Assembly: GCA_905250115.1 (NCBI GenBank)
Contig: CAJNOI010000007.1
Span: forward strand, 1,285,566-1,349,565
DNA from: Adineta steineri
Taxonomy: Eukaryota; Rotifera; Eurotatoria; Adinetida; Adinetidae
Length of the DNA: 64,000 bases
Reading direction: 5' to 3'
In this document: positions 22,164-45,118 of the stretch, piece after piece
How the letters are laid out: the number at the start of each line of letters is the position of its first letter
How positions within the stretch are numbered: position 1 is the first letter of the stretch
Notes under the pieces: model-generated
Told to the model about the DNA's origin: nothing
The model's input: only the letters and a program-made list of their open reading frames with translations
The model's database searches: none
Translations under genes and position numbers: made by a program

Positions 22164-23984
22164 ATGAAGTACACAAGTCAGCCATGTATCGCTCCAAACT
22201 TGATGTGTATTGTTTATCATGATGAAAAGCTACCCAGACATTATAGACGTCAACTGAAGTTGAGCGTACAACAAAAATTTGAATATACTCGTACTTTTAT
22301 CGATACCTTTAGTTTGGCAGATTATCTCAATCGTACATTTATTGTGAACAAATTAGTTGTTATTGTGAGTGGAGATGAAGCTAAATTCTTATGTGAAAAT
22401 ATAGAACATGAAAAAGAATTTCTGAAAGATCCACTTGTATATGAATTACAATTTGACAAGAAACCGTTAAAATCACAATTATTGGGTGATAAAAAATTCC
22501 AATCTGTTGATGAATTATTCCAAAAGATTGATAATGATATTACAAAATTCGTTACGATCGAAAGTCAATGTGATCGTACTGATGATGACAGTAATGAGTT
22601 AGATCTACAACAAGAAATATTTCCGTTTGGCATTTACGATTCTTTTAGAAAACAACAATCATTTTGTTATTTAAGTAAAGAAGAACTCAAATTCAACTTA
22701 TTTCAGTCATTCATTGAAGTTCTCTTAAGGATTAATATTGATGAGAAAAAGGCGCTGGAACAAATGTGGACTAGTTGTCGTGTAGCTGCGGTTCAGCACA
22801 ATGACTACGAATGCATACGAAAAATTGATAAATGGAACCAAGAGTACGATTCAGCAGCTCCTGTTAAATTATATACTAAAAGTTCATCTTTTTTTCGAAT
22901 GATTAATAAGGCATTTCGAGTAGAAGATATCGAAAAAATCTTTGATTTTCAACCTTACATAGCTCATATCCATCAACAACTAACTAATCTTCGTACTGAA
23001 CAACGATCTCAAATAAATTTCCCGCAAAGTGTACTTTATCGAGGCAAAAAATTACCACCGAGCGTATTACAACAATTAAAGGATAACGAGAATAAATTTA
23101 TATCTATGAATGGTTTTCTTTCCACGACAACAAGTACTAAAGTTGCTGATATGTTCGCAGGTACCGATACAAATAGAGAAGGTTATCAGTCAGCCGTGTT
23201 CGAGATGCATATTGATGAAACAGTTGATACCAAAAGGCCATATGCGGATATTTCGAACGTAAGTACAATTTCACACGAACAAGAAGTTCTCTTTTTTATG
23301 GGATTCGTTTGGCGTATTGAAGCAGTGGACGAAGGATTCAATAAAGAATGGAGAGTTAAACTACGATTATCTACTGATATGGATTCGGATCTTACGAAGC
23401 GTTTCGATGAGTTAAACGATAAATGTACGTTCTTTGAATTGGGGAAGATTTTGTACGAACTCGGTGAATATAAAAATGCAATTACCTTTTACCAACGCAT
23501 GCTGGATCCAAGTACAAAACTAACAGACAAAACTCGTGCTGATGTTCATCTTCACATTGCTATATCAGCATTTGAAGATGGATCGTACTCACAAGCACTC
23601 GAACATCTTAAAGAAGCAGAATGCTTTATCTCAAAATCAGTTCCGTCAGATGATGGTAAGGCAGATGAGCTTCGACCTTTCTTAGCCGAAGATGCATCTC
23701 TCTCATTGATGTGCATTTTAATGAACAAAGGTTTGGTTTATCAAAAGCAAAAAGATCCAGAACGTGCTGAACAATCGTTTAATGAAGCTTTAGAAAAACA
23801 TGGCTCAGATAAAGATAAAGCTCTAGTACACTATAATATCGGTGTGTTTCAATTTGGACAAGGAAAGTACGAAAATGCACGCAGTCATTTTTACGACGCA
23901 TTTTCTTTAACTACATGTCAAACTTTGAAGATCGATATCAATCAAAGAATAGGAACTCTCGATCAAATATTATCTATTCATTAA
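22164..23984 (+). CDS. NAD:arginine ADP-ribosyltransferase with TPR tail
   Basis: An intronless 606-residue ORF. An N-terminal alpha/beta unit (residues ~8-130) is shared with its neighbours. The ART fold holds the R-S-E triad of arginine-specific transferases: LYRGKKL (R293), GFLSTTTST (S320) and SHEQEVLF with E372 and E374 forming ExE. This family moves ADP-ribose from NAD+ to arginine on target proteins. The C-terminal third carries TPR helices (ILYELGEYKNAITFYQRML, LMNKGLVYQKQKDPERAEQSF, VHYNIGVFQFGQGKYENARS) that likely bind a partner. It starts 117 bp after the stop of its catalytically degenerate paralogue in the same orientation. The target is unknown. Confidence 0.85.
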   Translation: MKYTSQPCIAPNLMCIVYHDEKLPRHYRRQLKLSVQQKFEYTRTFIDTFSLADYLNRTFIVNKLVVIVSGDEAKFLCENIEHEKEFLKDPLVYELQFDKKPLKSQLLGDKKFQSVDELFQKIDNDITKFVTIESQCDRTDDDSNELDLQQEIFPFGIYDSFRKQQSFCYLSKEELKFNLFQSFIEVLLRINIDEKKALEQMWTSCRVAAVQHNDYECIRKIDKWNQEYDSAAPVKLYTKSSSFFRMINKAFRVEDIEKIFDFQPYIAHIHQQLTNLRTEQRSQINFPQSVLYRGKKLPPSVLQQLKDNENKFISMNGFLSTTTSTKVADMFAGTDTNREGYQSAVFEMHIDETVDTKRPYADISNVSTISHEQEVLFFMGFVWRIEAVDEGFNKEWRVKLRLSTDMDSDLTKRFDELNDKCTFFELGKILYELGEYKNAITFYQRMLDPSTKLTDKTRADVHLHIAISAFEDGSYSQALEHLKEAECFISKSVPSDDGKADELRPFLAEDASLSLMCILMNKGLVYQKQKDPERAEQSFNEALEKHGSDKDKALVHYNIGVFQFGQGKYENARSHFYDAFSLTTCQTLKIDINQRIGTLDQILSIH

Positions 23985-24720
23985 GTCAATACTAGAGAAC
24001 GTATCAACAATTAGATGTAGCTTTTCTGTATCATACTCGTTCCTACGAGTGACTTCTTCAGTCTATCAAGTATTTTATTTTTTTTCGACACTGACTATAT
24101 CTAAATCAAAACATTAAAATGAACCATTGCACTCATTCCGTTTTCCTATTTTTTCTTATATGAATAAGTATACTTCTGAGGATGTGAGTGTAAGTGTGAG
24201 AGTGTGGGTGTGGGTGTGGGTGTGGGTGTGGGTGTGGGTGTGGGTGTGGGTGTGGGTGGTATTCATGTCTTAATGTGAGTCACATATACATGCACACCCA
24301 CTTTTACCTTACACTGTATGCAAACATAAATTTAGTTCATTTTATCAGTGATTAATCGGCGTTGAATATCATCTGAACAGAGTCTACTAATCTAATGATA
24401 TCGAATGGACCTTTTTTGGGGTTCGATAGAGTATCAATTTTTTACAGTGAACGAGAACACAATATCCATGTCTATTTAATATTATTTTATATCGCTAAAA
24501 CAGTTTTAAAAAAAGCGTTGTGTAAAGTTGTTATGCCCATTCTGTCGTATTGCAGTTGATATCATTCTTTGTCACTTTTTTTCAAGATATTATAACAACC
24601 TCGTGCGATATCTGTGACATAAAGTAAATATCAACTCATTCAATGATAAGAAAAAGAACAGTATATATCATACAACCAACATATAAATCTACATAACACA
24701 CATTTTAGTAACAATCTACA
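23985..24720. other. Spacer with interstitial telomere-like repeat
   Basis: Non-coding. It contains (TGTGGG)9 and the probable promoter of the F-box gene near 24600-24720. Confidence 0.5.
24203..24256 (+). repeat. Nine perfect TGTGGG units
   Basis: Nine uninterrupted copies of the hexamer, preceded by degenerate TGTGAG/TGTAAG units from 24182 and followed by CCCACA-like sequence (CATGCACACCCACTTTTACC at 24290-24309). The whole block 24182-24309 is a hairpin like the others, with an expanded left arm. TGTGGG is the reported bdelloid telomeric hexamer. Confidence 0.9.
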
Positions 24721-24873
24721 ATGTCAAATCAAATTGTTGTCACTTTTCTTACGTTACCGGTAGAACTTGTCTACCGAATTCTGGACCATCAATCGGATTT
24801 TACAATTCTATGTTCAATGAGAAACGTGTGTCAACGATTCAACAGTATCGTAGATACGCACTATCGATATCAG
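24721..24873 (+). CDS. F-box exon (possible first exon of the LRR gene downstream)
   Basis: 51 codons ending at a GT donor. The residues LPVELVYRILDHQSDFTILC followed by MRNVCQRFNSIVD form an F-box, the Skp1-binding helix set of SCF ubiquitin ligases. In related rotifer proteins an F-box is followed by a linker and LRRs. The next recognisable exon starts at 26050, leaving 1.18 kb with a hairpin repeat between, so either there is a long intron with missed linker exons or the gene is broken. Confidence 0.65.
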
Positions 24874-26049
24874 GTAGGCTTTTTTTCTATTATAACAGTC
24901 TAGTTTATATCTTCTGACTATTAAATTACTTTTCATTCCTACAATCTCTATTTAAGTTGAATAATACTTCAATAAGATATATATGTGAATACACTATTTG
25001 TCATTCAAACAAAGTTATATCTCTCAAAAATTCACTTCTGTACTATGACAAGCAGAAAAAAATAATTTCTGTCTTTATTCTTTTTTCTCAGTCTCATACA
25101 AATATTTCACATGTAAAAGCAGGTATGATGCAATAAACATACGATATTTAAATAAGAACACAAAAAATTAAAAAAGCTCTTATATTTCTTTTTTTGTATG
25201 TTTCTAAATATTTTTTTCATATGATTTCGATAATAAAATAACATCCTGCAAATTTTCTTGAGAAATATCTTCGACTAATGCTCTCGTGAGAGAATGTGCG
25301 ATTGTGGACAGAGGTGACGATGGATATGGATAGAGAGACGAGTGACTTAGGATAATATCCACACTCATACTATTAAGATGAACCATTTCGTTAACAAATA
25401 TTATCTCTAACGCATAGATTTATTCAGTATAATTCCTCCCAAACGCATTTCATCTGAAGCACACTTTCTCAAGTACAACACTTCGAGGATAACTCATTAC
25501 GAGATTGAAAAGTCGAGGACAATTTAAAAGCGAGACTCCGTATAGGTTGTTTTAATATGTATGCGTCTTCTACTCAGAATGGATCTAGCATTATGAAATG
25601 AATTGTTTTACGTTTCACTTTTTATAAGCCCATGTTGCTTCATACACACAACCCGATACTGTCATCGAAATCAATCAGTACTCATACTCGTATAAATCAT
25701 TCATATAAGTGAAGCCAAGTGCACTATATTACGCTTTGAAAACATAATCCAACGCTTCACAACTGTTTTAGAAAAAAATTAATTTACAAACTACTACTCA
25801 TTTACTAGAAATCTGGGTTCTTTCTCAAACACTTAAAACATATGCCAACTGATAGATAAAAAACTGTCATCTATGTTTCATCGTCAGTATCCTCTTTTGA
25901 ATCTAACTATTCACCCGATGATCTTGACCATTGTACAACATCTAAAAATCATAGAATTATTCAGATTCAGAACAACATTAATTTCGCTAATCTAATTCTA
26001 TTCTGTTTCTTCATCTGTACTAGGTTTTTACCTACACTTTTTCATCTAG
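24874..26049. other. Possible long intron between F-box exon and LRR array
   Basis: No linker exon is recognised. A TGTGGG-type hairpin lies at 25291-25380. The last 60 bp before 26050 look like the intron unit that separates the LRR exons, with no intact LRR exon before it. Confidence 0.4.
25291..25380. repeat. TGTGGG-type hairpin
   Basis: GAATGTGCGATTGTGGACAG faces ATATCCACACTCATACTATT. The loop includes TAGAGAGACGAGTGA, like the loops at 19001 and 63178. Confidence 0.5.
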
Positions 26050-27277
26050 ACACTTACAACACTATATTTTCCGAGATATTTTATCGGAAAGATTGGCACG
26101 CAATATCTGGCTAACGGATTACGACACAAAACAGTAAATTTAATTCTCTCCTAATTTATATCGCCTCTTTACCTCCGTTATTTTAACTAGACACTTACCT
26201 CACTATTTCTTGGATTTAATGAAATCAGTAACATTGGTGCACACCATTTGGGTGATATATTACGACATAACAGAGTAATTATCATTCTCTCTTCGTCTAT
26301 ACTATGTCTATATTTGTATCTTTCTCATCTAGACACTAAACATACTAGATCTCGAATATAATCAAATCGGAGATATTGGCGTACAACATTTGAGTGATGT
26401 ATTACGACACAACACAGTAATTGCCATTCTCTCTTCATTTATACCTAGTCTTTACTTGCACTTTTCTACTTAGACACTCACTTCACTGAATCTCGAATAT
26501 AATCAAATCGAATATGTTGGGGCGCAACATTTGAGTAATGCATTACGACATAATATGGTAATTTTCATTTCTTCTTCACCTATATCATGTTTTTATTTGC
26601 AATTTTTCTATCTAGGCGCTCACAACACTAAATCTACCACGTAATCAAATCGGAGATGTTGGAGCACAACATTTGAGTGATGCGTTACTACACAATACAG
26701 TAGTTTTCATTCTCTGTTCATTTATACTATATTTATACTTATATTTTTCCATCTAGACACTCACCACATTAAATCTCGAACATAACCAAATTGGAAATAT
26801 TGGAGTACGACATTTGAGTGATGCATTACGACACAATACAGTAGTTTTCATTCTGTTCATTTGTACTATATGTATACTTTTATTTTTCCATGTAGACATT
26901 CACTACACTAAATTTGGAATATAATCAAACTGGAGATCTGGGGGCACAACATCTGAGTGATGCACTACGACATAACACAGTAATTCTCGTTCTGTTCTCA
27001 ATATGCCATATTTATCTGCAGTTTTCCATCTAGACGCTCACCACACTAGATCTCATAGGATGTCGAATTAGAGATGTTGGAGCACAACATTTGATTGATG
27101 CATTACGACACAATACAGTATTTCCTATTCTCTCCTCATCTATGCCATATTTTTACCTACATTTTTTTTATTTAGACACTTACCATGATAGATCTCCTAG
27201 GTAATGGAATAACAAGCGACGCGATAATTGAAATTTATAATTTTGTTAATCGCAACGAAAGTGCGAGGGAATCATAA
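26050..27277 (+). CDS. Tandem array of one-LRR exons (NLRC3/ribonuclease-inhibitor type)
   Basis: Nine exons: 26050..26133, 26191..26274, 26333..26416, 26474..26557, 26616..26699, 26757..26840, 26896..26979, 27034..27117 and 27176..27277. The first eight are each exactly 84 nt and encode one 28-residue LRR beginning TLT(T/S)LNLEYNQIGDVGAQHL and ending DALRHNT. All introns are phase 0 and resemble one another, so exon plus intron form a repeating unit with starts 138-142 bp apart. The last exon is 102 nt with the stop. Such LRR horseshoes bind proteins. With the upstream F-box it may be a substrate receptor of an SCF ligase (inference). Confidence 0.85.
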
Positions 27278-27813
27278 ATACTAGTATTAAATATATTTCG
27301 ATGATAAACACATAGCTAGTATTGATTATATGCGCATATTTTTCTTTTATTGTAATTTTGACTGAAACATTAAATAAAACTGCTTGTTTTGATACTTAAT
27401 ATGTATCGAACCACAAAATGTTTTTTACAAGAATGTTAAACAATAAAATACTGTGTATTGAATAGTGTTCAAATAACAAGATCTTGACCAATGATTATAA
27501 TGATTTGTAATGAAAAATTATTTGAAAAAGTGCAATGCGATTATCATTACAAAATATACTTTTACTTCAGCAAAAATAAAAACAACAAACTCTGACAAAT
27601 TCATTATGTCTTTTAAAGGAAATTTTTGTTTTGTTTTGTTTTGATAAAATTTATTTATTTATTTATTATTTTGATAAACATTAAAATACTACATTTAAAA
27701 AAAAGAAAATAAATAAATAGAATAATTAGAAATATATAGAGAAAATTTTTTCTTTTGTATATAATGTACAACGTATATAACGACTAGAATATACATGACA
27801 ATACAACAATTAT
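27278..27813. other. Spacer between convergent LRR and NF1 genes
   Basis: 3' flanks of both genes, AT-rich, with AATAAA-type signals near 27374 and TTTTG/TTTA simple repeats around 27625-27670. No gene. Confidence 0.55.
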
Positions 27814-39754
<11,941 letters not shown>

Positions 39755-40098
39755 CTTTATTCTTTACAAATCTCTAAAAGCATTAAATAAAATAAAAAAA
39801 AAAGAAAGTACTAAGAAATTATCATTTCCGTCATAGTATATAAATAAGTTAAGGATTTGCCGGAGAAAAAAAAATAAGACTATCAAGAAGGAAAAGAAAA
39901 AAAGGAACACTTTTCTTTTTTCTCGTTCTCTACACATTCCTCTTGACTATGACGTAGATAAATGCGACATAAGAAAAATGCATTATTATAGAGGTCTTAT
40001 TTTAACCAATCATATATTTGTATAGTTTTGGACTTATTTATTATTATTTACTTCGCACATTCACTTGTTTTTTCAGATTTAAGTTCGTAAAGAAAAAG
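39755..40098. promoter_or_regulatory. Divergent promoter region of NF1 and ATP synthase OSCP
   Basis: 344 bp separate the two start codons, which face away from each other, so both promoters must lie here. It contains CTATGACGTAG near 39947 (CRE-like TGACGT core) and a purine-rich run. TTTTTTCAG just upstream of the OSCP start looks like a 5' UTR acceptor. The regulatory reading is inference. Confidence 0.5.
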
Positions 40099-40785
40099 AT
40101 GATGGCTAATCGATTAGTTGGTCTTCGTAATCAAGTTGGACGTTGTTTTAGTACAAGTGCGACACTTCTTCAAGGAGCATTAGGACAACAATCACCTTTA
40201 CCAACACCATCTGGTTCATCACCAGAATCATTGGCAACACCACCAGTACATGTATTTGGTTTAGAAGGTCGATATGCAACAGCATTATATTCTGCAGCAT
40301 CCAAACAAAATAAACTCGATCAAATTGATGCTGATTTTCAAAAATTAGGTCATGTTTTGACACAAAATAAAAATATTATTGATTTATTTCGTAATCCTGG
40401 TGTATCACGTGAACAACGTTTAACAATATTAAATGAATTAGGTTTATCTGATATGACAAAGTCAGCAATTGAAATACTTTTTGATAATCGACGAGAAAAA
40501 AAATTATCAAAATTTGTTACTGTCATGAATCGTTTAATGGCTGCTAATCGAGGAGAATTATTATGTCGAGTCATTACAGCTAAACCATTAGATGATAAAT
40601 CACGTAAAGAACTTGATTCAGTATTACAACAATTTAGTAAAAAAGGTGAAAAACTTAATGTTGAAACAACAGTTGATCCAACAATAATGGGTGGTATGAT
40701 TGTAGAAGTTGGTGATCGATATATTGATATGAGTATTTCAAGCAAGATCAAAGCTTATACCGATATATTAACAACCAACGTCTAA
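40099..40785 (+). CDS. ATP5PO: Mitochondrial ATP synthase subunit O (OSCP)
   Basis: 228 residues from the ATG at 40099. An upstream in-frame ATG (40018) is less likely because a splice-acceptor-like TTTTTTCAG and an untranslated-looking stretch lie between, and because residues from 40099 start a proper mitochondrial presequence (MMANRLVGLRNQVGRCFSTS). The family core follows: GLEGRYATALYSAASKQNKL, then RGELLCRVITAKPLDD, and the C-terminal DPTIMGGMIVEVGDRYIDMS signature. OSCP links the F1 head to the peripheral stalk of ATP synthase. Intronless coding region. Confidence 0.93.
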   Translation: MMANRLVGLRNQVGRCFSTSATLLQGALGQQSPLPTPSGSSPESLATPPVHVFGLEGRYATALYSAASKQNKLDQIDADFQKLGHVLTQNKNIIDLFRNPGVSREQRLTILNELGLSDMTKSAIEILFDNRREKKLSKFVTVMNRLMAANRGELLCRVITAKPLDDKSRKELDSVLQQFSKKGEKLNVETTVDPTIMGGMIVEVGDRYIDMSISSKIKAYTDILTTNV

Positions 40786-40952
40786 AGACATTTATTTTTT
40801 TCTTTTTCATTCGTCCTTTCTTCTCCTTAAATACTATTATATTGTAGCTTCTATTCCGCCATCTTTTAGAATAAAACATTCAAAATAACTAAACAGTACT
40901 GATTGATTAGAAGAAAAAAAAACAACGATCTATTTCGGTTTTGTTCTTTTAG

Positions 40953-42158
40953 ATGCAATTACGTTCAACAGTACGATTAAATTTTTGTTCTCAATTATGG
41001 AATACTCTACGTAATTAATAGAATCATTTTTTCTTTTTATTTATCAAAGACGCGAACAAAATTTTCTTAAAAAAAATTTATATTATCTAGAAGAAAGAAT
41101 AATTTGATATGTTCGCGTCTTTAACAAAAATACTGAGATAATAATTAAAACTAGACGAATTTTAATCTAATAGGTCGTTCCATGTTTATTCAATCTCAAG
41201 AAACTCCAAATCCTAATAGTTTGAAATTTTTACCTGGTCGTCCTGTACTCGATTCAGGTGTTGGTACTCGAGATTTTCCTAGTATTCAATCAGCTTATAT
41301 TTCTCCATTAGCAAAGTATGTTAGAAAAGGAATTTCTATGGAATAACAGTTGAATTTTAATTTTCTTAGACAATTATTTCGTGTTGATGGTGTTAAGTCT
41401 GTTTTTTTGGGTTCGGATTTTATAACAATAACAAAAGAACATGATGATATTCAATGGCAAGTATTAAAACCAGACATTTATGCTGCAATTATGGATTTTT
41501 TTTCAACAAATCTACCTGTTGTTGATGAAGATGCTGAACAACCACAAAGTAGTAAGCGAGTGCGTTTTTTTTGTCTTTCTTTTGTTTTTCATTTCAAATC
41601 AATTCGAAAAGAGAAAAAAAGATAACTGCATGATTTTAATTCATAAATAGGTGCATCACCAGATGATGATGATACAACAGCTATGATTAAAGAATTACTT
41701 GATACAAGAATACGACCAACAGTTCAAGAAGATGGAGGAGATATTACTTTTGTGGTAAAATACAGAGAGAAGAATTTTATATTTTTATCCGGGGTTTTCT
41801 TTTTCTAAAGGCTTTTGTTGATGGTGTTGTTAAATTAAAATTACAAGGTGCTTGTACTTCATGTCCAAGTTCGATAGTTACTTTGAAAAATGGCGTTCAA
41901 AATATGTTACAATTTTATATACCTGAAGTTAAAAGTGTAGAACAAGTATGTCTTAGTTTTCTATTGAAAATATCATATTATTTAATATTTTGTTTTTAGA
42001 CAGAAGATGAAGTTGATAAAACAGCAAAGAAAGAATTCGAAGAATTTGAAGAAAAACTCCAGCATGAATTATTCGACGAAGAAAAACAACTCGAAAAAGA
42101 TTTATTAGATGAGGAAGAAATCGAAGAAAAAAAAGCGAAATCAAAACCGAATAAATAA
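40953..42158 (+). CDS. NFU1: Mitochondrial iron-sulfur cluster scaffold NFU1
   Basis: Six exons, 40953..41010, 41174..41315, 41370..41551, 41651..41754, 41811..41945 and 42000..42158, give 259 residues. A short basic presequence precedes the Nfu N domain ([20 protein letters not shown]). The NifU-like C domain ([20 protein letters not shown]) carries the cluster-binding CxxC in GACTSCPSS. It delivers 4Fe-4S clusters to lipoyl synthase and respiratory complexes. The last exon adds a long Glu/Lys-rich helix (about 50 residues), more extended than in vertebrates. Confidence 0.93.
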
Positions 42159-42257
42159 TTTCTGTTTTTTTTTATACTTGCAATAAATTTAAATTGCGTT
42201 CGATATTAAATATTCGTAACTAAACGAAATATATATATATATTCTAGATTTTTAATA

Positions 42258-43770
42258 ATGAATCCAACGCCATCGGCACTACATTATCCTGATGTTGTCA
42301 GTCGATCAGCTAATTCAAGTAAACTTCTTTATTTTTAATTCGATATTATCGACATGTCTTTTTTTCACAGATTCAAAACAAGCTGCCAGTAATTATGCAG
42401 CTGGTCTCAAAATGGCTAGGTAAATATATATATAGTGTTAATCACGAGTAATTCATTTCTCTTTCTTTAGTCTTTTTTCCGAACATGTGTTACTTTATCC
42501 ATTCGATGTCCTCAGACGACAAATTCAAGTAGGAAAAATATTTCTTTAAAATTTATTGATAATTTTTTGTTTTGTTTAGGTAAATAATGAAGCTGTTAAA
42601 TATCATTTATCTCCAGTTAGTGTATTCCCTGTTCTATTTAAAATCTCATCACAAGGTCCAGCTGCACTTTGGAAAGGTGTTCTTACTTCTCTTGCATATA
42701 ATGGTTTAGTCGTAGCAACAGATAATTTTCTTCAAGATTTAATTCCAGTAAAAAAGTAAAGATTTATTAAATTATTTCAAAAAAACTTCATTTTTATTTC
42801 TCCTAGAAGTAAACATAATCGAACACAACAACTTCGTCGAGTTGTTCGAAATATAGCTGTTCGAACGTATGTTTAGATTGATTTCTTTGAAATGTCTTTA
42901 AAATCTTATTCTATTTCTAGAACTGCTTATTTAATCGTTTCACCAATTTATTATATAATGCTTATTGAATCAGTTCAAAGTGTAAGTGCATCGGATGGAA
43001 ATTTACTTGATGGTATACGTGATACACTTATACGTTTTGTTCCTTATTCATCAACAATCACAGGTGGTCGAAGTAAAATGTTACCAATATGGCAAATTCT
43101 TATACCAGCTGTTGGTCTTATGACTGGACGATTTATATGTGAGAAAATTTTATATAAAATTATATTACCAACATTAAATGCAATACAAGAAGCTGATCGA
43201 TATCGAAAAAGAAAACAAAGACGTACTGCTCAGGTAAATTTCAAATAAAAATAAAATTATTTTTATTCTCTTTTCTTTTAGTTATCAATGGATGATGATT
43301 ATGAATTCGAAGAAAATGTTCTTCTATTTGAAACAACTTATGCATCATTAATTGCTCGAATAGCTGCTGGATTTTTTGGACAAGTTTTATTTTATCCTGT
43401 TGAAACAATTGTACATCGTCTTCATGTACAAGGTGTTCGTGCTATTATTGATAATACAGATACTGGTGTTGGTGTATTACCTATTAATTCATCGATTTAT
43501 TATACAGATTTTTGGTCTTGTTTTAAATCAATTGAAGAAACAGAAGGAAGTTCTGGTTTATATAAAGGTATTGGATGTGTTTTACTTAAATTTTCATTAT
43601 TATACGGTGGAATGTTATTGGCACATGGTGTTGCAAAAAAATTTGTTATTGATAATAAACCAGCTATACCAACTTCTCCTTCTGTAACAACAACGACATC
43701 AACAACAACAAGACCAACATGGAGACATGAACCAACAACTACAATTACTACTGAAAGTGGACAATGGTAG
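42258..43770 (+). CDS. SLC25A46: Outer mitochondrial membrane carrier-family protein SLC25A46
   Basis: Seven exons, 42258..42318, 42371..42419, 42471..42528, 42580..42755, 42807..42866, 42921..43233 and 43282..43770, give 401 residues. Carrier repeats are recognisable: SEHVLLYPFDVLRRQIQVN, with the P-x-D-x-x-R-R motif, and FGQVLFYPVETIVHRLHVQG. The unusual partial motifs and the segment VSPIYYIMLIESVQS fit SLC25A46, which acts in mitochondrial fission/fusion and lipid exchange rather than classic transport. The Thr-rich C-terminal tail (TTTSTTTRPTW) looks lineage-specific. It starts 99 bp after NFU1 in the same orientation. Confidence 0.88.
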
Positions 43771-44167
43771 TTTGTTTCAATATTTATTTTTTTATTTTGG
43801 ATTATTAAGAACATATAGAAAAATTTAGTCAATCCTATCCCAAAAAAAAAACTTTTTTTTTCTGAATGAAATATAAACTGTTTTTAATTTCAAATTCATA
43901 TTGTCATTGTCAATAGCTGATTTGGTTCGAGCTATAAGGAATAAACAAATCATATTTTTCTTTCTTGCAATTCTTCATGGCAAGTTAACAAACAATACGT
44001 ATCCTTTGTCATAAAGAATAAAACTTATTATTTTATTAAAATAATACAATCAATCATATTTTACTTTTTCTGAAGAAAGGAATTATATGTATAAAAAGAG
44101 ATTAAAAATCAACAAAAAATGAGCATGTTTTATTATATTGAACTAAATTATCATTAGTAATCTATTA
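43771..44167. other. Spacer between convergent SLC25A46 and SR genes
   Basis: 3' flanks only, with AATAAA near 44027. Nothing else seen. Confidence 0.5.
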
Positions 44168-45118
44168 CTATTTTCTATCTTTATATGAATATGATGAACG
44201 ACTTCTATCATTATTTGGAGATGAATGATATCGTTTTGAATTTGATCGACGATCGTGTGGTGATCGAGAACGATCTCGTTTTCGATGACGATCATTATTA
44301 GTATTTCGATGTCTTAGAATTAGAAAAGAATAATATATAAACGATTGAATTGACAAATTACCTTGATGACCGTCGATCACCAGATGATGAACGTGATCGT
44401 CGAAATCCACTATACGAATCATGACGACTATATGTTAATCGATTTCGTCCATCAGTATTTCTATTTTTCGACTAGAAGATTTTTTTTTTCGAAAATATTT
44501 CAATCAATAGATAAATGAACTTACACGTCCATTTGATAATGCACGTCGATTTCGACTGACATTTTGACCTGGTGTTGTTTTTGTGAATTCAACGACTAAT
44601 GAACGACCACGATGAATACGACCATGTTCACTTCGTTGAGCAAGCTAAAACAAGATTTGAAACTATTAGAAAAGTATTGACTAAAGAATAAATCGGATAG
44701 TGTATATCATGGAATGTGAAGAAGAAAGAGATTACATTTTTTACTGATTGTTAATGATAAAAATAAATAAGGAATAACAGATCATTTATCGAAATAAACA
44801 TAAAATATATATACATAAATCGATTTAATTCGTTGAAATTACCAATTATTCTCAATTAATCGATAATGAAGAATAATCTAAGTAATGTATAATACCTCAG
44901 CATGAACGATGGAATAATAAGATACAAAACCAAATGCTACAGTATATGCTAGAAAAGAATTCAATTGAAATACAATATATACATTTTTCTCTCTTACTTG
45001 GACCACCAAATCTCACTTCACATCGTTCAAGTTCTCCATATTGTTTAAAAATATCTCTTAGTTCATGTGTTTGTGTTTCTGGATGAATATTACCAAGATA
45101 TAAATTTCTTGACGACAT
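44168..45118 (-). CDS. SR-family splicing factor (one RRM plus RS tail)
   Basis: Exons 44998..45118, 44896..44948, 44525..44644, 44362..44471 and 44168..44312 give 182 residues. The start is MSSRNLYLGNIHPETQTHEL; an upstream in-frame ATG (45139) adds only MYKTREK and is less like the family. RRM: RNP2 is LYLGNI and the RNP1 region is AFGFVSYYS. After the RRM comes an Arg/Ser/Asp-rich tail (RRSRSSSGDRRSSRHR, RKRDRSRSPHDRRS). This is the layout of SRSF-type proteins that bind exonic enhancers in the nucleus. Confidence 0.87.

Noticed and set aside
40018..40098. Upstream ATG extension of OSCP by 27 residues
   Set aside because: The extra segment is hydrophobic and Phe/Tyr-rich, includes a splice-acceptor-like TTTTTTCAG, and would mask a normal mitochondrial presequence.
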